A stretch of 64,000 bases of DNA from an uncultured Sterolibacterium sp. (GCA_903930535.1 CAIYYX010000207.1:1-64000), one strand, 5' to 3'. Numbered from the stretch's first letter, positions 47,495 through 56,047 are shown. A program made the numbers and translations. The notes: generated from the sequence alone by a model not told the origin.

Positions 47495-48721
47495 TTAGAG
47501 GTAAGCGTAGGGATCTATGCCCCAGCGCTGTGGCAATTCGTGGCCGATAATATTGTCGGTCGCTTGGCTCTCACCAGTCTTGGAGAAGTCGATGTCCTGT
47601 GGTGATAGCTTACGGCTGGTGTTCGTGTCGTATATGACGCGTACCACCGGGTGCAGCAGGTTATTGTTGTCGGGGTCGATGACGACACCTATGCGACCAC
47701 TTTTTAGCATGACTAGAGATCCGACAGGAAAGATGCCTATGGTGCGAATGAAATGGTGCACCAGTTCCTCGTTAAAATGGCTCTTGCTCCACTCGAACAA
47801 CTTTTTCAGTGCTGCCACCGGATCCATGCCGCTGTGGTAGACGCGGTTTGAGGTCAAGGCGTCGTAAACATCGACGATGGAAGCCATCTGCCCGAAGACC
47901 GCAATTTGGTTTCCCTTTAGGCGGTCTGGATAGCCTGTTCCGTCGTAGCGTTCGTGGTGCTGAGCCGCGACAACGATGGCCGTCTCCGTAATACCCGGTG
48001 TTCCTTTAAGCATTTCCCGACCCAGTGCAGCATGCGATTGCATTTGACTGAACTCCGGCGCAGTCAGTTCAATGGGCTTATTGAGTATGTGGTCTGGGAT
48101 CTTCATCTTGCCGATGTCGTGCAGTAGGCCCCCTACGCCTACTTCGCGCATGACGCTGCGCTCGTAGCCCATGGCTTGGCAGAACGAGATGAGCAGGACG
48201 CAAACGCTGACCGAGTGCTGGAACGTATAGTCGTCCTTGTTCTTGAGACGCGACAGGCTAATCAAGGCGTTGCGGTTACGGAATACTGATTCGGTAATGG
48301 ACTCGACAACGGGTTCGACCTTCTGCACCTCGACTTGCTTGCCAAGACGTGCATCGGACAATATCTGGTGCGCGACCAAATGGGCATCATGGTGAACCCG
48401 CCGGGCATTGACGATTTCCGCCTTCAGCGGAACCGCAGGAGCCAAGTTGCCGGGGTGGCGCTGATAATCAGCGATCTTCTCGTGAAATTCTTGGTGAATC
48501 TCAGCCTGATGTTCTTCCTGTGTCTTTGCGCCGTCCACATCGAATCCCTTTCCGGTGTCGATGAACAACTCGACAATGCCTAGTTCGGCAATCTTAGCTA
48601 TGGCCTTTTCGTCCTCGACCTTGAAGGTATTTAGCAGGAAGGGATGGTCGATCCAACTGCAGTTAAGGTCGTGAATGTACATGCCAGGTATTAACTGATC
48701 GCGGCGGATGTGTTTAATCAT
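47495..48721 (-). CDS. HD-GYP cyclic-di-GMP phosphodiesterase (DUF3391)
   Basis: The 408-residue protein begins MIKHIRRDQLIPGMYIHDLN, the DUF3391 N-terminal domain typical of HD-GYP proteins. The HD-GYP domain (about 150-340) follows with LLHDIGKMKIPDHILNKP and HHERYDGTGYPDRL, so both the HD metal site and the GYP motif are intact. It should hydrolyse cyclic-di-GMP to GMP. A C-terminal extension of about 70 residues (LKSGRIGVVIDPDNNNLLHP) is common in this subgroup. Frame upstream of 48721 is not family-like. Confidence 0.92.
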   Translation of the reverse strand: MIKHIRRDQLIPGMYIHDLNCSWIDHPFLLNTFKVEDEKAIAKIAELGIVELFIDTGKGFDVDGAKTQEEHQAEIHQEFHEKIADYQRHPGNLAPAVPLKAEIVNARRVHHDAHLVAHQILSDARLGKQVEVQKVEPVVESITESVFRNRNALISLSRLKNKDDYTFQHSVSVCVLLISFCQAMGYERSVMREVGVGGLLHDIGKMKIPDHILNKPIELTAPEFSQMQSHAALGREMLKGTPGITETAIVVAAQHHERYDGTGYPDRLKGNQIAVFGQMASIVDVYDALTSNRVYHSGMDPVAALKKLFEWSKSHFNEELVHHFIRTIGIFPVGSLVMLKSGRIGVVIDPDNNNLLHPVVRVIYDTNTSRKLSPQDIDFSKTGESQATDNIIGHELPQRWGIDPYAYL

Positions 48722-48906
48722 GATTTGCCAACAGATTGGGTATTCCCTCAAATAGGAGCCTGGGAGGAAGTCCGCGAGCGGGATGACCAAAGGGGACCCG
48801 CCCATAAATGTTTTTGTCACCTATTCGAGGAGTCAGTCCAACCGAAATAAATAATTTTACTGCTCTAACAGCCGATCCTTGTTAAGCATCTCTGTAGCTG
48901 GAAAAT

Positions 48907-49845
48907 TCAGTTGGGGAAGCCGGAAATCTCCAACTGGGTTTCTGGTGTCTTTGACTCAATCGTTATCGTCACCCGCCGGTTGCGTGTACGCCCTTCTGAA
49001 GTGGTATTCTCGGAAAGAGGTTGCTCAGCAGCATAACCTGTGGCGGTGAAACGGTTCTCACCAACACCATTGTCGATGAATAGGCGTACTACACTGGAAG
49101 CTCTCGCGCCAGAGAGTTCCCAGTTTGAGGGAAATTGTGGCGTACTGATTGGGATGTTGTCCGTGTGCCCTGCAACAATAATAGGGAAACTTGTTGGTGC
49201 AAGTATCTTCGCCACGGAAATCAGCGCTTGCACTGCATCTGGAGAAAGACGAGCATCACCCGAAGAGAACAGCACACTGGCATTGATTTCAACTGTAATG
49301 CTAAACGCACCCTCGGTGATTCGTACCTTGCCATTCTGTATCAGCGGTCCCAATGCATCCCTGATTTCTTTTGCCATGCTGCGCATTTTTATTTTGGTCT
49401 GGCTCTTGGCAACATCGCTCTTGGAATGCGGTTTGATTAGGGGAACCTGAATCGATACTCCCTTTTCTCCCGTGTTGACCGAAACCTGCGCCCCTCCACT
49501 AGTGCCTGGAATATGGCGAAATGCAGAAAGCATCGAGTCCGACAGTACACGATACTTGTCTTGTGTGGTGATCAGTGAAAGGGAGTACATCACCACAAAA
49601 AATGCGAACAGCAAGGTAATGAAATCGGCATAGGAAACGAGCCAGCGTTCGTTTTTTTCGTGTTCTTCCTCAGGATCGCGGTGCCTACTTGGAGGTGCCC
49701 ATTTGTGCATTCTCTTGGGCACTTTCTCCAAGCGAGAACTCTGACTTCCATCCACGGAAGGTGCAGAGTCATGCTCCGAATCCATCCGCGCTTGCGACGA
49801 CCCGAGCGGCTGGTTGGGGAACTTGGAGGGTACAGGGATTATCAT
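48907..49845 (-). CDS. MotB/MotD-like flagellar motor or OmpA-domain protein
   Basis: The product is up to 312 residues. RWLVSYADFITLLFAFFVVM (about 67-86) is the MotB membrane helix with the proton-carrying Asp. The C-terminal OmpA-like peptidoglycan-binding domain (about 190-300) carries FSSGDARLSPDAV, AGHTDNIPIS, NWELSGARASSVVRLFI and RRVTITIE. The short N-terminus before the helix favours ATG 49710 (MHKWAPPSRHRDPEEEHEKN) as the true start, giving about 267 residues. No motA/motC partner is adjacent, which is unusual, since stator genes normally come in pairs. Confidence 0.88.
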   Translation of the reverse strand: MIIPVPSKFPNQPLGSSQARMDSEHDSAPSVDGSQSSRLEKVPKRMHKWAPPSRHRDPEEEHEKNERWLVSYADFITLLFAFFVVMYSLSLITTQDKYRVLSDSMLSAFRHIPGTSGGAQVSVNTGEKGVSIQVPLIKPHSKSDVAKSQTKIKMRSMAKEIRDALGPLIQNGKVRITEGAFSITVEINASVLFSSGDARLSPDAVQALISVAKILAPTSFPIIVAGHTDNIPISTPQFPSNWELSGARASSVVRLFIDNGVGENRFTATGYAAEQPLSENTTSEGRTRNRRVTITIESKTPETQLEISGFPN

Positions 49846-50432
49846 ATTATGCGACCTGTTTCGTCAGTAGCTGTGTGACGAGGAGTTCGCCGTGATCCGT
49901 CACAGGCTGACATGAGCAGAGGAGCACGTTCTAACTATCTATATAACCTTTATCTCAAACATGTCGTTAGACCGGTGGGCTTGAGCACATCCCTGATCGA
50001 GTACCTGGCCAAGACCGCATCTGCGCAAGAACTTTGCCCAGGGTATTTAAGTCCCACAGCTTTCCTATGCGATTAGTAGTGTAACTAAAGGATGAAGGGG
50101 AACTTTTGACCTTGGTCAACTGGAAGGATGACCTATAGATAAAGTCGTTCATGCCCGCACTCAGGCAGTTCTCGCGGTCTTAACCATAGACATTGGCGGT
50201 CGTTGCCAGAATGGGTTTTGTTTCCCAGCCAGGAATCTGAGGGATGATGCGCCTCACCTCAAGACCGCTCATCCCAGGCATCTGCGCATGCTTCAAGACA
50301 AGATCAAATTCGCCATCCTGAGTGCTTGCAAATCAGTACTTGCAACGGAGCACTGGCAAAAATTGACTTCTTAATGAAGACAAAATATGCTGAGAATATT
50401 GCAGTGCAGATATTACATCGTGGGAGGCGGTC
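49846..50432. other. Long non-genic stretch around the receiver relic
   Basis: Apart from the receiver remnant, no gene is evident in these 590 bases. The part nearest 50433 probably holds the promoter of the small plus-strand gene. Confidence 0.5.
50090..50330 (-). pseudogene. Decayed receiver (CheY-like) domain relic
   Basis: On the minus strand one frame reads DGEFDLVLKHAQMPGMSGLE, then RRIIPQIPGWETKPILATTA and NVYG, an in-frame TAA (50180-50182), then DRENCLSAGMNDFIY. This matches the second half of a hybrid-kinase receiver (DLVLMDxQMPxMDGLE, PILAMTAN, DRxxCLxAGMND). The phospho-acceptor Asp is replaced (LKHAQMP), the first half is absent, and downstream text fades into unrelated sequence. 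It is a non-functional fragment. Confidence 0.75.
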
Positions 50433-50705
50433 ATGGCGAACTGTAACCATCAGTATCTGAAGAGACTCGCAGACGTGAGCAAGCACCATGGCCATGACGA
50501 GTATTTGCCGGATTCTGCTCGAATGCTGTTTGCCAAAGCGTTCGACCTGGCGGATGCCGGCAAGTACACCTTCAAGAACGACAACACCCTGGATGATGCC
50601 TTCGTCTTGTTATGCTCGGCCTGCCAAGCCGCAGGACTCGATCCGTGCAAGGGGAACCAGACCGGACTGCTCTCCTGCCGCCTTCTCTGGGATTATTCTT
50701 CCTGA
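50433..50705 (+). CDS. Small hypothetical protein (90 aa)
   Basis: ATG 50433 follows GGGAGG at good spacing. The protein MANCNHQYLKRLADVSKHHG is soluble, has four Cys residues spread along its length, and shows an AFDLADAGKYTFKNDNTLDD helix-turn pattern. No family recognised. The ribosome site and protein-like composition support expression. Confidence 0.5.
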   Translation: MANCNHQYLKRLADVSKHHGHDEYLPDSARMLFAKAFDLADAGKYTFKNDNTLDDAFVLLCSACQAAGLDPCKGNQTGLLSCRLLWDYSS

Positions 50706-50940
50706 CCGCCGGGCCGCAGCACTTAACTCCTGCAACTGCCGCTGAAATATTTCTTCAGCAAGCCAGCGGGGTTCAATAGTTCAGCATTGACCTGACCGTC
50801 TCCAGCGGGTCGGCTAGAATACGCCATGAGAAAGCGAGCAACTTCTCACCGTTAGTCCGTGCAGACGGACGCATTGCGGTCCGGCGTGCCAATTCCCGGA
50901 TGTCGTCAAACCGCTTGAACATTTGTGGAAGGAAGTGAAT

Positions 50941-52104
50941 ATGAAATGCGCATTGGTGGGTTCCCGTTTCTTCGCCGCTTCTGTGTTCGAGGCGTTGCGC
51001 AAGGAGGAGGGGATAACGTTCACAAGCGTCGTTGCTCCCGCCGCCGATGATAGGCTGGCTGTGGCCGCGCGAGCGGTCGGCGTAGCCGTCCATGTGCTGG
51101 AAAACCCGAAGATTGTGCCGGGGAACGCGATTGCCGAGGGCACCGATCTCATCATTGCCGCGCACACGCACGCAAGGGTGAGCAACGAGGCGCTCGCGCG
51201 GTCGCGCTTGGGCGGCATTGGCTATCACCCATCCCTACTGCCCAGGCATCGTGGCATTGCTGCAGTTGAATGGACGATTCTTGAAGGCGATACGATCGCT
51301 GGCGGCTCGGTATATCACTTGGCCGACGGTTGGGACGCGGGCGCCATCGCCGCTCAGGATTGGTGCTTTGTCTTGAAGGGCGAGACGGCGCGCGAGCTGT
51401 GGGAGCGCGCCCTGGCGCCATTGGGCCTTGCCCTCTTGAGCAAGGTCGTCCAAGCCGCCAGGTTGCAAGGATCCCTCCCCGCCTACCCGCAAGATCCGCG
51501 CTTCGCCACGAAGGCGCCCATGTTACGCAGGTCTGTCGTGCTGACCGAAGCGGTCTCTGCGACGACGACTTCGCTCGTCGTCACGATCATGGGCGCTGAC
51601 CGGCCTGGCATCGTCAGCTTGCTGGCCGATAGGGCACAGCGTTTAGGAGCAAACTGGGCGGCCAGTCGCATGACAAAACTTGCCGGCGAATTTGCCGGCA
51701 TGGTGCATTTCGAGGTGCCGCACGAGAATGCCGACGCCCTGGCGACGGCGCTGCGCGGCCTGGAGTCCAACGGTTTGCAAGTGATCATCGCGAGAAGCGA
51801 CGGCGCCAATCCGCCCACATCGGTTCGCGTGGTCGAACTCGAGTTGGTCGGAGAGGATAGGCTCGGTATCGTCAGCAGCCTGACGAAGATGCTGGCGGAG
51901 CGCAGCATCAGCATCGAGAACATTCATACCGAAATCATTCGCGGCGGTGAAGCCGGCAAGCAGATCTTCAAGATCGAAGCGCGCCTGCTCGTGCCGGCCT
52001 CCTTGTCTGTAGATGGGTTGCGCCAGGAACTTGGTGCCTTGGCCAGCGAGATGATGCTCGACATTTCCTTGGGCGATGCGCAGACCCCGGGTCATCCGGG
52101 TTGA
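50941..52104 (+). CDS. Formyltransferase domain fused to two ACT domains
   Basis: The 387-residue protein starts MKCALVGSRFFAASVFEALR after AAGGAAG. Residues 1-175 are a formyltransferase N-terminal fold with HPSLLPRHRG (96-105) and GWDAGAI. The catalytic His96 and Asp132 are present, but the Asn two residues before His in methionyl-tRNA, ArnA and purine formyltransferases is Gly94. Residues about 208-285 (SLVVTIMGADRPGIVSLLAD) and 296-375 (LELVGEDRLGIVSSLTKMLA) are two ACT domains like those of GcvR. PurU combines ACT and formyltransferase modules in the opposite order. A ligand-gated folate or formyl enzyme, possibly no longer a formyltransferase, is plausible; the substrate is unknown. Confidence 0.88.
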   Translation: MKCALVGSRFFAASVFEALRKEEGITFTSVVAPAADDRLAVAARAVGVAVHVLENPKIVPGNAIAEGTDLIIAAHTHARVSNEALARSRLGGIGYHPSLLPRHRGIAAVEWTILEGDTIAGGSVYHLADGWDAGAIAAQDWCFVLKGETARELWERALAPLGLALLSKVVQAARLQGSLPAYPQDPRFATKAPMLRRSVVLTEAVSATTTSLVVTIMGADRPGIVSLLADRAQRLGANWAASRMTKLAGEFAGMVHFEVPHENADALATALRGLESNGLQVIIARSDGANPPTSVRVVELELVGEDRLGIVSSLTKMLAERSISIENIHTEIIRGGEAGKQIFKIEARLLVPASLSVDGLRQELGALASEMMLDISLGDAQTPGHPG

Positions 52105-52140
52105 ACACACGGCTTGTGTGCTCCCTGACGCTGCGACGTG

Positions 52141-53097
52141 TTACTTCAGCATCCCCGATTTCTTTGCGAGTTGTTCGGTCGTTCGGTATTCCTCCCGCAT
52201 CTCGTTTTGCAGCAACTCGGGTGAGGCATACTCCTGCACCAGGCCGCGCGGAAGCAGCCGGGCGGCGACGTCGGGATCTCTGACCACCTTTTCGATTGCG
52301 GGCGCCAGCGCGGTCGCCACGTCAGTCGAGACGCCAGCCGGTGCGAAGAAGCCCATCCACATGCCGTACAGGTTCTTGCTGTAGCCCTGCTCTACAAGTG
52401 TCGGCACGTCGGGAAACTCGGAAAATTGGCTTGAGATCGCGATCGCTTTTAGCGCGCCGCTTTTTATGAGGCCGCTGACGGCGCCCAAGGCCAGCGTGAT
52501 TCCCTCGGTGTGGCCGCCAAGAACGTCGGTCACTGCCGGGGAAGCGCCGTTGTAGGGCACCATGGCCAGGCCTGCTCCGGTGATTGCGTTGAGAGTCGCG
52601 ATGTTCAAGTCGCCGGTACTGCCCGTCCCGGCCACGCCAACGCGTATCTGGTTCGGATTTTTCTTGCCAAATGCCACCATCTCGGCAAAGTTCTTGTAAG
52701 GCAGATCATTGCGCAAAGCGAGAACATTGGGAGCACGGGTGGACAGTCCCAGCGGAACGAAGTCGTGCAAGGGATCGTAGCGTGCCGTTGCAGGGTAGAA
52801 GATGCGCCTCAGGATCAGCGTCGAGTTGGTGGTAAATAGTATCGTGTAGCCATCTTTGGCGGCATTCGCGACAAATTCGGTTCCCAATGCACCCCCGGCA
52901 CCCGGCCGGTTGATCACCAAAACGGCGACCTTCAGCAGCTTGGACAATTCTGCCGCCATCGTGCGCCCCGCGAGATCCGCGGCATCGCCTGGAGCATAAG
53001 GAACGACGACATTGATCGGCCGCGAGGGATAGCCTTGTGCCTGGGCTGTTGCAGCGACGAGCAGGGTGGCTATGCACAGTAGAACACTCTTCATCAT
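52141..53097 (-). CDS. Bug/TctC-type periplasmic solute-binding protein
   Basis: The 318-residue protein begins MMKSVLLCIATLLVAATAQA, a signal peptide, then YPSRPINVVVPYAPGDAADL, the family NRPGAGGALGTEFVANA, AGTGSTGDLNIATLNAITG and MVPYNGASPAVTDVLGG. It probably binds an aromatic or other carboxylate. GGAG precedes ATG 53095-53097. It is divergent from the UbiD-family decarboxylase, whose substrate may be the same compound (inference). Confidence 0.92.
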   Translation of the reverse strand: MMKSVLLCIATLLVAATAQAQGYPSRPINVVVPYAPGDAADLAGRTMAAELSKLLKVAVLVINRPGAGGALGTEFVANAAKDGYTILFTTNSTLILRRIFYPATARYDPLHDFVPLGLSTRAPNVLALRNDLPYKNFAEMVAFGKKNPNQIRVGVAGTGSTGDLNIATLNAITGAGLAMVPYNGASPAVTDVLGGHTEGITLALGAVSGLIKSGALKAIAISSQFSEFPDVPTLVEQGYSKNLYGMWMGFFAPAGVSTDVATALAPAIEKVVRDPDVAARLLPRGLVQEYASPELLQNEMREEYRTTEQLAKKSGMLK

Positions 53098-53133
53098 GAT
53101 CTCCGTCACTGGCAGTGAGTGAGCCTCATTATG

Positions 53134-53156
53134 TTGTATCGACGAATTAGATACAA
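53134..53156. promoter_or_regulatory. Perfect inverted repeat, candidate operator
   Basis: TTGTATC (53134-53140) and GATACAA (53150-53156) are perfect inverted arms with a 9-base AT-rich spacer, in the 156-base gap between the divergent Bug-type and UbiD genes. Half-sites of this kind are typical of GntR/FCD-type and related repressors. No regulator gene is adjacent in the window. Confidence 0.6.
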
Positions 53157-53253
53157 TAGAATCGAAATCAAAAAATCAGATCTGCTGCGGCCATGTGTTG
53201 AACTCTTGGCCCTTTCCCCTAAATGAATTGTCCCCGTGCACAGGAGCGCAACC

Positions 53254-54720
53254 ATGACCTCATCCTCTCGTTCAATCCAGCAGCCCAAGGATCTTCGGAC
53301 GTGGATTGCCGAGTTGGAGGCTGCCGGCGAGTTGATCCGGATCGACAAGCCCGTCGATCCCCTCACGCAGATGGGCTCGCTTCTCTATCAGTCGCGCGAA
53401 AAGGCGTTGTTCTTTGAGAATTTGCCGCATGGCTGGCGATCCCTCGGCCAGGCCCCTGCGAACGTGCGCCATGCTGCGATTGCCTTCGGCGCCACGGAAG
53501 AGACGGTGATCCCGCTGGTGGCCGGAAAGCTGGGCAAACTCATCCCGCCGGTAATGGTGGCATCCGGCCCGGTCAAGGACGTAAAGCTCGGCAAGGGCGA
53601 ATTCGATCTCACACAGCTTCCCGTTCACGTCGCCGGACAACTCGACGGCGGGCCGGTGATCGGTTCCGGCCTCGTGGTGACCAAGGATCCCGATACCGGC
53701 GAGAGAAACGTCAGCTTCCACCGGTTGCAGATCAAGGGCCCCAACAAATCGGGCATTCTGCTTTACCCGCGACACTCCTGGAAGAATTATCTGAAATACC
53801 AGGCGCGGAACGAGCCTATGCCGGTAGCGATTTTCATCGGCCACCATCCGATCTACTACGTGGCCGCAGCCACCACTGCGGCTTACGGGGTCGATGAGTT
53901 CGCAATCGCCGGTGGTCTTCTCGGCGAAGCGGTGCGCCTGGTCAAATGCGAAACGGTCGATCTGGAGGTGCCGGCCGATGCCGAGATCGTGCTTGAAGGC
54001 CATATCCCGCCGCATTATCGCGAGGAGGAAGGCCCGTTCTCCGAATTCCAGGATTATTACGTCACCGGCACCGGGAAAAATCCCATCGTAGAGTACCAGC
54101 ACATGACGCGACGTCACGACGCGATCTTTAAAAACCTGCAGAACGGATCGGAAATGGAAGGTTGTGTTTTCCACAAGATCCCGATGAGCGCAACGATTTA
54201 TCGCCGCCTCAAGGATGTGGGCGGTGGAGCGAACCTGCACAATGTGATGATACTTCCCGGGGTTTTCGCAGTAGTCGTGCAGATGACGCAACGCTTCTAC
54301 GGCGAAGCGAAGAACCTTTTGCTCGCCGCGCTCACCTCCGAGTACCATCATCCGAAGATCGCCATTGCGGTCGATGCCGATGTCGATATTTTCAACCACT
54401 CGGAGTTGATGTGGGCACTGGCGACGCGGGTGAATCCGGAGAAAGATGTGGTCGTCATTCCCGGGACCCATAACCACGGAATGGATGCCAGCCTGCCAGA
54501 ACTGGGGGCGGCGGGTACGCCCCTCTGGCAGCGGTTCGGGTCCAAGATGCTGATCGATGCGACCATCCCGCCGCCCGCCGACGCCAAGGCGCGCGATATG
54601 TTTGAGCGTATTCGTCCGCACCACCCGGAACTCAGGCTGGAGGATTTCGCTGCCGAGGCTTCTTTGCCCCTGGTTCATGGCCTTCCCCAGCGCTTCTTCG
54701 GATCGAAGCTGCTGCGCTAA
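53254..54720 (+). CDS. UbiD-family prFMN-dependent (de)carboxylase
   Basis: The 488-residue protein starts MTSSSRSIQQPKDLRTWIAE after AGGAG. It follows the UbiD fold: SFHRLQIKGPNKSGILLYPR at the prFMN/metal site, VDEFAIAGGLLGEAVRLV, EEEGPFSEFQDYYVTG with the conserved Glu residues, and HNVMILPGVFAVVVQMTQ. UbiD enzymes reversibly decarboxylate aromatic or alpha,beta-unsaturated acids and need prenylated FMN from a UbiX partner, which is not in this window. With a carboxylate-binding protein and a second decarboxylase next door, aromatic acid turnover is likelier than ubiquinone synthesis (inference). Confidence 0.93.
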   Translation: MTSSSRSIQQPKDLRTWIAELEAAGELIRIDKPVDPLTQMGSLLYQSREKALFFENLPHGWRSLGQAPANVRHAAIAFGATEETVIPLVAGKLGKLIPPVMVASGPVKDVKLGKGEFDLTQLPVHVAGQLDGGPVIGSGLVVTKDPDTGERNVSFHRLQIKGPNKSGILLYPRHSWKNYLKYQARNEPMPVAIFIGHHPIYYVAAATTAAYGVDEFAIAGGLLGEAVRLVKCETVDLEVPADAEIVLEGHIPPHYREEEGPFSEFQDYYVTGTGKNPIVEYQHMTRRHDAIFKNLQNGSEMEGCVFHKIPMSATIYRRLKDVGGGANLHNVMILPGVFAVVVQMTQRFYGEAKNLLLAALTSEYHHPKIAIAVDADVDIFNHSELMWALATRVNPEKDVVVIPGTHNHGMDASLPELGAAGTPLWQRFGSKMLIDATIPPPADAKARDMFERIRPHHPELRLEDFAAEASLPLVHGLPQRFFGSKLLR

Positions 54721-55023
54721 TGGATTGACTATGCGGCAAAGCGCTTGCGGCTGCGACTGGTTCAAGCTCCTGCAATGAAAGACCCTGCTGTCGCATGCTG
54801 ATCAAACCGGCCCGGGCTTCAGCCGGAAAAAATGGCAGATCACCCCAAAGCGATTTTCTTCGGACGTCGGGCTGAAGCCCGACCTACACAGTTCGTCATT
54901 GCGCGGCCCGCAGGGACGTGGCAAGCGCGATGACGGACTTATTCAGACACTCCCTAGGATGAAAACCAAGGCAGCAAAACTGTTCTTACCATGCACCAAC
55001 GCCAACCAGAGGACTCAAAGAAG
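54721..55023. other. Intergenic region with repeats
   Basis: No gene is seen. It holds the GTAGGTCGG-type repeat copy C (54866-54887), a related GGCCCGGGCTTCAGCCGG segment near 54810-54828, and a GTCATTGCGCGGCCCGCAGG ... GCGATGACG palindrome at about 54895-54935. Confidence 0.6.
54866..54887. repeat. Dispersed palindromic repeat (copy C)
   Basis: GTCGGGCT-GA-AGCCCGACCTAC shares its right arm with copies A and D. It lies about 145 bases after the UbiD stop and could act as a terminator. Confidence 0.75.
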
Positions 55024-56004
55024 ATGAAGACGATCGCTCTCGAAGAGCATTTCATTACTCCGATGTACCAGGAAAAGGTCACAGCCAACGACTATCGCAA
55101 CGCCTATGTCGAGAGTCGGGGGCGCCAGATCGGCCACGACATTTACGAGCAATACGTCGACATCGACGCCAAGCGCCTGGCCTACATGGACGCAGCCGGC
55201 GTCGACGTGCAGGTTCTGTCGCTCGGGTCGCCAGGCGCGCAGGGCTTCGCCGCCCCCATCGCGATCCCTATGGCGCGCGACGCCAATGACCGCATGCACG
55301 CGGCGGTGCAGAAGCACCCGACCCGCTTCACCGCATTCGCCGCGCTACCGACGGCGAGCACTGCGGCCGCGGTGAGTGAATTCGATCGCGCCGTCACGCA
55401 GCTCGGCTTCAAGGGCGCGATGATTCACAGTCATACCCAGGGCGAGTTTCTCGACGATAAAAAGTATTGGCCCATCTTCGAGCGCGCGGCCGCGCACGAC
55501 CTGCCTATTTACCTGCACCCGGCGCTACCGCATCCGGCGCTGCTCAACAGCTATTTCGCAGGCTACGAGGAACTTTCCCGCGCCGCCTGGGGCTTCATGC
55601 TCGATGCGAGTTGCCATTTCCTGCGCCTGGTGTTCTCGGGCTTGTTCGACGAGTATCCGAAGCTGAAGATCATCCTCGGTCATCTTGGCGAGGGCCTGCC
55701 ATTTGCCATGCACAGGCTGCACGACCACACTTACATGGCTGCCCAGAGGCGAGGCTTGAAGAAGAGTCCGCTCGAATATTTCCGCGACAACCTGGTCGTG
55801 ACCACGAGCGGCAACTGGTATCCGCCGGCGTTTGACTGCACGCTGGCGGCGATTGGCGAGGATAACATCCTGTTCGCGGTGGACTGGCCGTTCGAGCCGA
55901 ACAAGGTGGCTGTCGAATTCCTGGGCAAGCTCAACATCAGTGAAACGGTGCGGGCAAAAATCGCTCACGGCAACGCCGAGCGTTTGTTAAAAATGGCGCC
56001 GTAA
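55024..56004 (+). CDS. Amidohydrolase_2 decarboxylase (gamma-resorcylate decarboxylase type)
   Basis: The 326-residue TIM-barrel protein begins MKTIALEEHFITPMYQEKV, with the Glu-x-His metal motif of this subfamily. It continues with PIYLHPALPHPALLN (metal His), LGHLGEGLPFAMHRLHDHTY, TTSGNWYPPAFDCTLAAIG and LFAVDWPFE (catalytic/metal Asp). That ending is characteristic of 2,6-dihydroxybenzoate, 2,3-dihydroxybenzoate and salicylate decarboxylases rather than of ACMSD. It should remove CO2 from a hydroxylated aromatic acid without an organic cofactor. An in-frame ATG at 54991 is possible. It follows the UbiD gene but is separated by about 300 bases with repeats, so it may have its own promoter. 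Confidence 0.9.
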   Translation: MKTIALEEHFITPMYQEKVTANDYRNAYVESRGRQIGHDIYEQYVDIDAKRLAYMDAAGVDVQVLSLGSPGAQGFAAPIAIPMARDANDRMHAAVQKHPTRFTAFAALPTASTAAAVSEFDRAVTQLGFKGAMIHSHTQGEFLDDKKYWPIFERAAAHDLPIYLHPALPHPALLNSYFAGYEELSRAAWGFMLDASCHFLRLVFSGLFDEYPKLKIILGHLGEGLPFAMHRLHDHTYMAAQRRGLKKSPLEYFRDNLVVTTSGNWYPPAFDCTLAAIGEDNILFAVDWPFEPNKVAVEFLGKLNISETVRAKIAHGNAERLLKMAP

Positions 56005-56010
56005 ACACAC

Positions 56011-56047
56011 AAGCCCGCTGTTCTCAAGAACGGACGGGCTGTTTCTC
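56011..56047. terminator. Terminator hairpin after the amidohydrolase gene
   Basis: Stem AGCCCG / CGGGCT with an inner GTTCT/AGAAC hairpin, followed by GTTTCT, 7 bases after the stop and before the convergent solute-binding gene. Confidence 0.75.

Noticed and set aside
47253-47498. Plus-strand frame of 81 codons opposite the 110-residue unknown gene
   Set aside because: No ribosome site and no protein motif; the minus-strand frame has better composition and start context.
53272-54765. 497-codon open frame antisense to the UbiD-family gene
   Set aside because: It is a codon-bias shadow of a clear UbiD gene, without family motifs.
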